Assembly (NCBI RefSeq): GCF_020216025.1
Contig: NZ_JAIWNC010000042.1
Coordinates: forward strand, 1-64,000
DNA: 64,000 bases
Direction: 5' to 3'
Source of the DNA: Jidongwangia harbinensis
GTDB lineage: Bacteria; Actinomycetota; Actinomycetes; Mycobacteriales; Micromonosporaceae
The notes beneath the pieces were generated by a model. The model saw nothing but the letters and a program-made list of their open reading frames with translations, was not told the DNA's origin and did no database searches. Position numbers and translations under genes: made by a program. Each line of letters begins with the position of its first letter. Within the stretch, counting starts at the first letter, position 1. Shown here piece by piece: positions 42,861-49,436 of this stretch.

Positions 42861-43373
42861 ACCCTGGCCGATCAGACGGTCGACGCGACGATCGAGGTCA
42901 CCGGCACGTTCGACGGGGCCGGCGGACGGTTCGTGGCCGGACCGGAACTCGGCGACGGCGGCCAGTCCGAGGGCCAGGACGCGACGTTCGAGCTGGCCGA
43001 CGGTGCCGCGCTGACGAACGTGATCCTGGGCGTGCACTGCCTCGGCAGCTGCACGCTGCGCGACGTGACCCGGGAGGACGTCGGCGAGGACGCGGCCACG
43101 TTCACCGGCTCCGGCGCCACCGTGCTGGTGGAGGGCGGTTCCGCGGCGAAGGGGACCGACAAGGTCTGCCAGGACAACCGGCTGGCCGGTGGTTCGGTGA
43201 CCATCCGGGACTTCGCGGTGAGCGACTTCGGCAAGGCGCTCACCGGTGCGGGCGCCGACGACATCGGCCTCTGCGACATCTTCGAGGGCGACGACACCGG
43301 CGACGAGCCGACCAAGATCGGGTCGGAGCCGGACGGCGTCACCTGCGTCGCGGAGGGCGTCACCGTCGAGTGA
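42861..43373 (+). pseudogene. Decayed family 3 pectate lyase
   Basis: About 170 codons match the PL3 pectate lyase pattern as recalled: VDATIEVTGTFDGAGGRFVA, then LGDGGQSEGQDATFELADGA, CTLRDVTREDVGEDAATFTG and DEPTKIGSEPDGVTC. A TGA lies in frame at 42849-42851 and no ATG/GTG start with a signal peptide precedes the conserved part. The middle is shorter than in intact enzymes (the A-x-G-I-H segment and the K-R-T-V-V-V-D segment are missing), which removes expected catalytic and calcium-binding residues. A shorter GTG-started ORF (42933) exists. It is probably a remnant of a secreted plant-polymer enzyme. Confidence 0.7.
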
Positions 43374-43379
43374 CCGGGC

Positions 43380-43964
43380 TCAGAGTCCGTCGCGTTTCAT
43401 CGCCGCGACGATCAGCACGTGGCGTTCCGCGCTGGTCTGGCTGAACTCGTTCTCGTAGTTCAGGCCGTACGGCCAGAAGTGCCCGCCGCCGGTGTGGATG
43501 ACCGCGCTCGCTCCGTCGTACTGGCGGACGAGCGCGGTGGCCTGCGCGCCGCGCCACGGACCACCGGCGGAGAGCGTCTGCCAGCCGCTGCTCAGGCCGA
43601 CGCCGACGGTGTGCGCGATCTCGTGCAGCGCGGTCCGCTCGGTCATGTAGCTGCGGTTGCCGCCGAACCGGATGGAACCGTTGAGGTTGCCGTCCGCGGT
43701 CGGCACGCCGGGCACGTAGGAGACCGTGACGACCTTGCCGAGGTCGCTGAGCGCGTTGTAGCGCGCGACCGCCGCGTCCATGGCCGCACTGATCCGGGCG
43801 TACGCGTCCTGCTGGTCCGGGGTGGGGTTCGGTACCCGGTTCAGGGTCCACGTGATGACCTCTTCCGCGGCCCGGGCCGGGACGGCGTGCGCCACGCCGG
43901 GCGCGGCCAGCGCGGCGGCGGCGAGGACGGCGACCGCGACGTACTTGAGGCGGGACAGGGTCAC
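43380..43964 (-). CDS. Secreted zinc-metalloprotease-like protein
   Basis: A 194-residue exported protein. The signal peptide (LKYVAVAVLAAAALAAPGVA, cleavage near AHA-VPA) is followed by a single domain with an H-E-x-x-H motif (ERTALHEIAHTVGVGLSSGW) that fits a zinc site, and a later HTGGGHFWPYGLNYENEFS that may give the third ligand. The family resembles small secreted proteins fused to ricin-type lectin domains in streptomycetes; no lectin is present here. GGAGG precedes GTG 43964. The upstream 40 bp are AT-rich (AAGATATTTATCGACATG) and probably hold the promoter. Confidence 0.75.
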   Translation of the reverse strand: MTLSRLKYVAVAVLAAAALAAPGVAHAVPARAAEEVITWTLNRVPNPTPDQQDAYARISAAMDAAVARYNALSDLGKVVTVSYVPGVPTADGNLNGSIRFGGNRSYMTERTALHEIAHTVGVGLSSGWQTLSAGGPWRGAQATALVRQYDGASAVIHTGGGHFWPYGLNYENEFSQTSAERHVLIVAAMKRDGL

Positions 43965-44075
43965 GGACGTCCTCCGCTGCCGAGAAGATATTTATCGACA
44001 TGAATGTAGCAAACGCCTGGCCCGGCCCGGGAGACGCGGAATCCGTGCGGGGCGGCCGCCGCGGAGCCGGACCGC

Positions 44076-44094
44076 TATTATGTGTCGCATGATA
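44076..44094. promoter_or_regulatory. PadR operator-like inverted repeat over -10 box and start codon
   Basis: TATTATG (44076-44082) and CATGATA (44088-44094) form a 7-bp inverted repeat with one mismatch and a 5-bp spacer. TATTAT also serves as a -10 box 7 nt before ATG 44089. Binding by PadR would block both transcription and a leaderless start, giving autoregulation. Confidence 0.55.
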
Positions 44095-44463
44095 GCGGCG
44101 GACGATCCGGCCTCCGACGGCGACCGGCAGACCCAGCTGCTGCGCGGTGCGCTGGACATGTGCCTGCTCGCGCTGGTGGCGAATGCGCCCGCGCACGGCT
44201 ACGAACTGGTCCGGCGGATGGAGCGGGCCGGCTTCGGCGCGGTCGGCTACGGCACGATCTATCCGCTGCTCACCCGGATGCGGCGGCTCGGGCTGGTCGC
44301 CGACGAGCAGCAGGCGAGTGCCGCCGGCCCGCCCCGCCGGGTGTACGCGCTCACCGACGCCGGCCGGGCGCGGCTGGCCGGGTGGCGGCAGCAGTGGAAC
44401 CGCTTCAGCGGCACCGTGGACGCGATCCTCACCGACTCAGACGAGCGATCCTCGAGGAGCTGA
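44089..44463 (+). CDS. PadR family transcriptional regulator
   Basis: A 124-residue winged-helix repressor: LLRGALDMCLLALVANAPAH, HGYELVRRMERAGFG, then YGTIYPLLTRMRRLGLV (recognition helix) and the wing PPRRVYALTDAGRARL. The C-terminal helix is short, as in the PadR-s2 group. The start is ATG 44089 (leaderless) rather than ATG 44080, which lies in the -10 box. The next gene starts 2 bp after its stop, the usual pair of PadR and a HAAS/DUF1700-type membrane protein. Confidence 0.92.
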   Translation: MIAADDPASDGDRQTQLLRGALDMCLLALVANAPAHGYELVRRMERAGFGAVGYGTIYPLLTRMRRLGLVADEQQASAAGPPRRVYALTDAGRARLAGWRQQWNRFSGTVDAILTDSDERSSRS

Positions 44464-44465
44464 CC

Positions 44466-45134
44466 GTGAATCCGATCGACACCGCCCTGACCGAGGCCGA
44501 CCGGGCCTGGCGCCGGTACGGGATCAGCCCGGCGGACCGGGCGAGGCTCGCCGCCGACCTGCGCGCCGACCTGGAGTCGGCCGCCGCCGACGGGCGCGGA
44601 CCCGGCGAACTGCTGGGCCCGGACGTGGCGTCCTTCGCGCGCCGGCTCGCCGCCGAGGCCGGTCTTCCGCGGGTGGTCCCGGAACGCCGCCGCCTTCTCG
44701 AGACCACGTTCTTCGGCGCGGCGGTGGGCGCCTTGATCGGCTTCTTCCTGCTGGAGTGGGCTGCCGGGGCCTTCACCCGCGCGATGATGCCGCCGGAGCC
44801 GGTGCCGGTCCAGGTGGCCGTCACGGTCTACTACGGCATCCCGGCCGCCGTCGTGGTGGCCGGCGCGATCATCGCCGTGCGGGTCCAACTGCGCGACCTG
44901 TCCCGGATCGGGCCGATCGCCCGGCGGATGACCGTGCTGCTGCCCCTGGCCGGTGCCCTGATCACTCCGGTCACCATGGCGTTCGCCTGGTCCACCGGCT
45001 ACAGCACCGCGGCGCCGGTCATCCTCGCCGAGGTCGCGTTGGTGCTCGGCGCGCTGGCCGGGGCGACCGTGCTGGCCCGGGCGTGGGCCCTCCGGGAGAG
45101 CCCGCCCACCGTCTCGCCGGCCGGTGCCCGGTGA
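44466..45134 (+). CDS. HAAS-domain-type membrane protein, partner of PadR
   Basis: A 222-residue protein. Residues 1-75 are a helical HAAS-like domain (EADRAWRRYGISPADRARLA, ADLRADLESAAADGRGPGEL, LGPDVASFARRLAAEAGL). Four membrane helices follow (TTFFGAAVGALIGFFLLEW, VAVTVYYGIPAAVVVAGAII, MTVLLPLAGALITPVTMAF, VILAEVALVLGALAGATVL). Such proteins are encoded behind PadR regulators and are thought to sense or transport toxic compounds, but activity is unproven. GAGGAGC precedes GTG 44466. The last codons and the stop lie inside a 42-bp tandem duplication. Confidence 0.82.
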   Translation: MNPIDTALTEADRAWRRYGISPADRARLAADLRADLESAAADGRGPGELLGPDVASFARRLAAEAGLPRVVPERRRLLETTFFGAAVGALIGFFLLEWAAGAFTRAMMPPEPVPVQVAVTVYYGIPAAVVVAGAIIAVRVQLRDLSRIGPIARRMTVLLPLAGALITPVTMAFAWSTGYSTAAPVILAEVALVLGALAGATVLARAWALRESPPTVSPAGAR

Positions 45135-45188
45135 CGACCGGGCGCTCCCACCGTCTCGCCGGCCGGCGCCCGGTGACGACCGGGCGCT
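45105..45188. repeat. 42-bp tandem duplication over a gene end
   Basis: Units start at 45105 and 45147 and differ by one base; a third partial unit begins at 45189. The stop codon of the HAAS-type gene (45132-45134) is in the first unit, so the second unit repeats the same coding end and stop downstream. The rest of the gap to 45256 is unremarkable. Confidence 0.9.
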
Positions 45189-45256
45189 CCCACCGGTGAT
45201 CACCAGCTGACCACCGGCGCCGACGTCGCCGGTGGCGGTGGTCCCGGTGCGCGTAC

Positions 45257-45895
45257 TCAGCCGTCGGCCGGGTCGGATTCGTCGGGGTCCTCGACCGGCG
45301 GCGGCGGTGCGGTGGTCGGCGGCGTCACGGTCGGTGTGGTGGGCGGCAGGGTGGTGGGCGGGGTCTGCGTCGGCGTGCCGGGCGCCGGCGGGGTCGGGGG
45401 CCGGCTCGTCGTGGGCAGCGTGGTCGCCGGCGCGCCGGCCGAGCCGCCCCGGATCCACACCTGGAGGCTGCTGTGCGGGATCCGGACCGCCGCGGAGTGG
45501 CACGGGACGGCGGCGCCGCCGGTCGCCCGGAAGGTGATCGCCATGGTGCTGGTGGTCAGCGCCGCACCGGCGTGGAGTCGGCCGGCGTAGGCGTCGTCCT
45601 CGTCGACGGTGAACGTGCCGATCGTGGTGAGCGGCGCGAACGTGACGGTCAGGACCCCGGTGCCCGGCGCGCAGGAGACGCCGGTGAGACCGCTGCCGCG
45701 GAAGACGCCGCCGGACACGATCGCCCACCGGCGGGCGGAGGAGTCGTACCGGACGATCCCGTACCGCTCCCCGACGGCCGTGTCCGGTGTCCCGGCGGTC
45801 GGCGACCGGCCGTCCGACGCGACCGCCAGCGAGGCCGGCGCCGCGGCGGCCGTACCGATCAGGGCGGTGATGAGCAGAATCCGGCTGCGCCGCAT
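45257..45895 (-). CDS. Secreted protein with Pro/Thr-rich tail
   Basis: A 212-residue exported protein. The signal peptide (MRRSRILLITALIGTAAAAP, cleavage near SLAVASDG) precedes a beta-rich domain of about 125 residues (GERYGIVRYDSSARRWAIVS, GVLTVTFAPLTTIGTFTVDE, SLQVWIRGGSAG). Two Cys (VSCAPGTG and VPCHSA) may form a disulfide. The last 55 residues are a Pro/Thr tract (TPPTTLPPTTPTVTPPTTAP) ending in acidic DPDESDPADG, typical of a cell-wall spanning or mucin-like tail, but no sortase motif is present. GAGGAGG precedes ATG 45895. The family is not recognised. Confidence 0.72.
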   Translation of the reverse strand: MRRSRILLITALIGTAAAAPASLAVASDGRSPTAGTPDTAVGERYGIVRYDSSARRWAIVSGGVFRGSGLTGVSCAPGTGVLTVTFAPLTTIGTFTVDEDDAYAGRLHAGAALTTSTMAITFRATGGAAVPCHSAAVRIPHSSLQVWIRGGSAGAPATTLPTTSRPPTPPAPGTPTQTPPTTLPPTTPTVTPPTTAPPPPVEDPDESDPADG

Positions 45896-46071
45896 GCGAC
45901 GGCCTCCTCGGTGGGGGTGGGTGACAGCGTCCTTTGTGTACGCGACGCGCCCACCCCCGGGCCAGGAGACGCGCCCGAAACTGGACCAGGGGGTGCATCT
46001 CTCGGCCGGACGGCGGCGGACCCGGAATTCGGGGTCGGAGATCCGTCCACTCGGCGCATTGCGCCGCCGGG

Positions 46072-46530
46072 TCATCCGGCCGGCGGATGCGCGCTCAGCC
46101 AGGCCGCCGCGCGCCGTGCCGAGGCGCGGGACAGCCACGCGTCCTGGATCACCTCGGCGAGTTCCCGGTGGGTCAGCTCACCGATCCGGCCGGCCCGCAG
46201 CAGCACCGTCGGGTAGCCGTCGAAGTGCGCGGTGGTGAAGAACGGCGAGTCCGGGTCCTGCACCAGCGCCTGCTTGTCCGCCTCGGACCCCACCCGGAAC
46301 ACCACCACGTCCGGGTAGCGCTCGCCGCTGACCGGGTCGACCGCGTCCGGACGCGGGGGGCGGAAGAACACGAACCACTTGCCGCCCACCTGATAGGCCG
46401 GCCTGTCGTCGGTCCCGTGCACGACGGTGACGTGCGGCATGGCCTCGGCCAGCTCGTGCACGTCCTCGACCCGGGCGGGCCGGCTCCGGTCCTGGGGCAT
46501 CCCGTCACGGTAGTCGATGCGGACGGTCAT
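46072..46530 (-). CDS. MmcQ/YjbR family protein
   Basis: A 152-residue DUF419 protein. The C-terminal two thirds read HVTVVHGTDDRPAYQVGGKW, FVFFRPPRPDAV, VVFRVGSEADKQALVQD, FFTTAHFDGYPTVLLRAG and then ELAEVIQDAWLSRASARRAA, the CyaY-like DNA-binding fold of the MmcQ/YjbR group. Its function is not established. ATG 46530 overlaps the stop of the MFS gene as ATGA, so it is the last gene of that operon; ATG 46500 is a possible shorter start. Confidence 0.85.
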   Translation of the reverse strand: MTVRIDYRDGMPQDRSRPARVEDVHELAEAMPHVTVVHGTDDRPAYQVGGKWFVFFRPPRPDAVDPVSGERYPDVVVFRVGSEADKQALVQDPDSPFFTTAHFDGYPTVLLRAGRIGELTHRELAEVIQDAWLSRASARRAAAWLSAHPPAG

Positions 46531-47729
46531 CCGGGCCGTACCGGGCGGGACGCCGGGCGGACGGCGACCAGCGCCGCGGCGGCGAGCGCGCAGGCGACGG
46601 CGACCGCACCGAACACCGGCGCGTAGCTGTCGGCGTAGGTGTGCGCGGCCGCGGCACCCAGCGGTGCGGCGGCCTTCGCGACGGTCATCGGCACCACCAG
46701 GACCCCGGCGATGGTGGCGTACCGGCGGGTGTCGTACCGGTCGGCGAGCAGGACCGGCCTGGCGATCGACCCGACCCCGAAGCCGAGCCCGAACCCGATC
46801 ACGCCGGCGACCGCCGCCACCGCGTCGCGCCCGGTGAGCGGCAGCCCGGCCGCCGCCACCGCCTGCACCGCGAAGACCGCCGCCACGACGCCCGCCAGCC
46901 GGTGGCGGCGCTGCAGGCCGGTGACCGCGAGTCGGCCGGCGACCGAGAGGACCCCGAACAGGCCGGCGGTGGTGGCGGCGAACGTGGCGGAGTGCCCCCA
47001 GCTGGTCAGCGCGGCGACGAGGTGGACGTTGACGACGCTGACCGCGGCGGTGTGCGCGGTGAAGCCGGTCCCGAGCAACCAGAAGCCGCGGTCGGCGAGC
47101 ACCGCCCGGAGGTTCGCCGGACCCGGCCCGGTGACCGGACCGGGCGCCACGGCCGGGCGCGGAACGGCCCGGAGCACGACGGCGTGCAGCGGTACGGTCA
47201 GCACCGCCTGCACCCCGGCCAGCACCAGCAGCGCGGCGCGCCATCCGTGCCGGTCGACCAGCCAGCCGGTGAGCGGCAGGAAGATGGTGCTGGCGAAGCC
47301 GGCCACCACGGTCAGCGCGAGCAGTGCGGCGGACCGGCCGGCCGGGGAGTGCCAGGCGATCACGACCGCGAACGCCGCCTCGTAGAGGCTCGCCGCCCCG
47401 GCCGCGCCGAGTCCGATCTGCACGGCGTACAGCTGCCAGGTCTCGGTGATCTGCGCCCAGGCCAGCAGGAGCAGGGCGCCGGAGAGCGAGCCGGCGGTCA
47501 TCAGGGCCCGGCCGCCGTGGCGGTCGAGCCACCGGCCGACCGGCACGGCGAGGGCCGCGGAGGTCAGCACCGAGGCGGTGAACGCGCCGGTGACCGTGGT
47601 GGTGGACGTGCCCAGGTCCGCGGCCACCGGGGTGAGCAGGACGGCGAAGGCGTAGTGGAGCGTGCCGTAGCCGACGGTCTGGGTGACCGCGAGCGCCGCG
47701 ACGATCCTGCGCCGCCGGGACCGGCTCAC
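46527..47729 (-). CDS. Major facilitator superfamily transporter
   Basis: A 400-residue transporter with about twelve membrane helices (IVAALAVTQTVGYGTLHYAF, SALLLLAWAQITE-type, LLALTVVAGFASTIFLPLTG, GVIGFGLGFGVGSIARPVL). The loop between helices 2 and 3 has the MFS signature as VGRWLDRHGGRALM. It most resembles OxlT/MCT-like carriers (an N-terminal YGTLHYAFAVLLTP is typical). GTG 47729 starts 19 bp after the monooxygenase stop. The substrate may be linked to the oxidised product of that enzyme; export is an inference from context. Confidence 0.88.
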   Translation of the reverse strand: MSRSRRRRIVAALAVTQTVGYGTLHYAFAVLLTPVAADLGTSTTTVTGAFTASVLTSAALAVPVGRWLDRHGGRALMTAGSLSGALLLLAWAQITETWQLYAVQIGLGAAGAASLYEAAFAVVIAWHSPAGRSAALLALTVVAGFASTIFLPLTGWLVDRHGWRAALLVLAGVQAVLTVPLHAVVLRAVPRPAVAPGPVTGPGPANLRAVLADRGFWLLGTGFTAHTAAVSVVNVHLVAALTSWGHSATFAATTAGLFGVLSVAGRLAVTGLQRRHRLAGVVAAVFAVQAVAAAGLPLTGRDAVAAVAGVIGFGLGFGVGSIARPVLLADRYDTRRYATIAGVLVVPMTVAKAAAPLGAAAAHTYADSYAPVFGAVAVACALAAAALVAVRPASRPVRPG

Positions 47730-47748
47730 CCGGCGGCCGCCCGAGACG

Positions 47749-49149
47749 TCAGCCGCAGCAGCCACCGGTTTCCGCGCCGTCGGTGCCGGCACCCAGCGAC
47801 ACCAGGGTGAGCGGCGCCGCGAGCAGTCCGCCCGGGACGCCGGTCGCCAGGCCACGGCCGGCCGGCGCGGCGGAACTGTCCGCCGCCGGGCCGCAGCAGT
47901 CGTCGCCGACCGCGGAACCGCTGCTGCAGACGCCGGTCTCCGGCAGGTCCAGTTGCACGTCCCGCGCCGCCGCCCAGTCGCCGTCCAGGGCGGCCACCAC
48001 GGAACGGGCCTGCTCGTACCCGGTCGCCAGCAGGAACGTCGGGGCGCGGCCGTAGCTCTTCACGCCGACGGCGTAGTAGCCGGCCTCCGGATGGGCCAGC
48101 TCGTCGGCGCCGTGCGGCGGGACCGTGCCGCAGGAGTGCTCGTTCGGGTCGATGAGCGGGGCCAGCGCCCGGGTGGCACCCATCACCGGGTCCAGGTCGA
48201 GGCGCAGTTCGGCGGCGAGCGTGTGATCCGGCCGGAAGCCGGTCGCCGACACGATCCGGTCCGCGGTCACGGTGCGGCTGCCGTCGGAGACCTCCACGGC
48301 CCCCGCCGGCGTGCCGGTGAGCCGCTGCACGCCGAAGCCGGTGAGCAGCGTGATCCGGCCCGCCTGCACGTGTTCGCGCAGCCGGCTGCCGAGCGCCCCG
48401 CGGGCCGGCAGGGCGTCGGCGCTCTCCCCGCCGTAGGTGCGGGCCGGCCCGGCCGAGCGGATCGCCCAGGCGACCGTGGTGCCCGGCACCTGCTCGGCCA
48501 GCTCCACCAGGGCCAGCAGGGTGTTCGCCGCGGAGTGCCCGGCACCGACCACCAGGGTGCGGCGTCCGGCGAACCGGTCGCGGTCGCGGCCCAGGACGTC
48601 GGGCAGGGCGTTCTCGAGGTACGCCGCGGCGTCGGCCTCGCCGTGCGCCGGGATGCCGGACGCGCCCAGCACGTTGGGGGTGTACCAGCTGCCGGAGGCG
48701 TCGATCACCGCGCGGGCCGGCACGTCGTCGCCGGTGGCGAGCCGGAGCAGGAACGGGGCCGCGTCCCGGCCGGTGGTGCGCAGCCGGTCGAGGCCGAGGC
48801 GGGTGATCGCGGTGACCCGGGCGGCGTACCGCACGTGTGGCTTGATCGCCGGCAGGTCGGCCAGGGGCTGGAGGTAGTCGGCGACGAGGTCGGCGCCGGT
48901 GGGCAGCCGGTCGTCGTCGGGTCGCACCCAGCCCGCGTCGGACAGCAACCGGGCCGCGGCGGCGTCGATGTCGAACCGCCACGGGGAGAACAGCCGGACG
49001 TGCCCCCATTGCCGGATCGCCGCGGCCGGTCCGTCGCCGGCCTCCAGCACGGTGAAGGCGATGCCGCGCTCGGCCAGGTGGGCGGCGGCGGCCAGGCCGA
49101 CCGGGCCGGCGCCGATCACGACGACCGGGAGGGTGGTGGTCTCGCTCAT
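47749..49149 (-). CDS. Flavin-dependent monooxygenase-like protein with Cys-rich tail
   Basis: A 466-residue FAD/NAD(P)-binding protein. FAD motif: VVVIGAGPVGLAAAAHLAER near residue 8; a second dinucleotide motif TLVVGAGHSAANTLLAL near residue 197; SATGFRPDH near residue 300. This is the layout of flavin-containing monooxygenases such as ArsO. The last 60 residues contain Cys-Cys pairs (VCSSG, DDCCGP, and the C-terminal GGCCG), which could bind metal or metalloid. The preceding promoter has TTGACA. GAGGAGCC precedes ATG 49149. With the MFS gene downstream, an arsenical or thiol-toxicant detoxification role is possible; no ArsR gene is adjacent. Confidence 0.82.
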   Translation of the reverse strand: MSETTTLPVVVIGAGPVGLAAAAHLAERGIAFTVLEAGDGPAAAIRQWGHVRLFSPWRFDIDAAAARLLSDAGWVRPDDDRLPTGADLVADYLQPLADLPAIKPHVRYAARVTAITRLGLDRLRTTGRDAAPFLLRLATGDDVPARAVIDASGSWYTPNVLGASGIPAHGEADAAAYLENALPDVLGRDRDRFAGRRTLVVGAGHSAANTLLALVELAEQVPGTTVAWAIRSAGPARTYGGESADALPARGALGSRLREHVQAGRITLLTGFGVQRLTGTPAGAVEVSDGSRTVTADRIVSATGFRPDHTLAAELRLDLDPVMGATRALAPLIDPNEHSCGTVPPHGADELAHPEAGYYAVGVKSYGRAPTFLLATGYEQARSVVAALDGDWAAARDVQLDLPETGVCSSGSAVGDDCCGPAADSSAAPAGRGLATGVPGGLLAAPLTLVSLGAGTDGAETGGCCG

Positions 49150-49228
49150 CGCAGGCTCCTCGGTGGAGAGGGGGCGGGTCACGGCCGGAACCGGACCTCT
49201 CCTAGACCCCCTTCGAACTGACGTGCCC

Positions 49229-49257
49229 ACCTTGCCCGAGGGTTAGACATCTGTCAA
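49229..49257 (-). promoter_or_regulatory. Candidate promoter of the monooxygenase operon
   Basis: On the minus strand TTGACA (49252-49257) is followed after 17 bp by CAAGGT (49229-49234). GACATCTGTC (a GACA/TGTC dyad) overlaps the -35 box and may be an operator. Confidence 0.4.
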
Positions 49258-49436
49258 GCTAGTGAGCGGCTTCAAGGGGCCATTTTCGTGCCGTAGGGCG
49301 AGATACGCATCAGGATCTAGTGATATCAGAGAACGCTGATGAGGGCTGCCCATGAGCTCCGGATAGTGCGGTTTCCGCCCGGTTTCGGCGGGTGCGACGG
49401 TACGTTGCGCGTAGTCCGTGGGAGGCCGGGGTCGCT

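Noticed and set aside
42933..43373. Intact small pectate-lyase-like gene starting at GTG 42933
   Set aside because: PL3-like sequence begins upstream of that codon, there is no signal peptide, and internal conserved segments are missing, so a remnant is the better reading.
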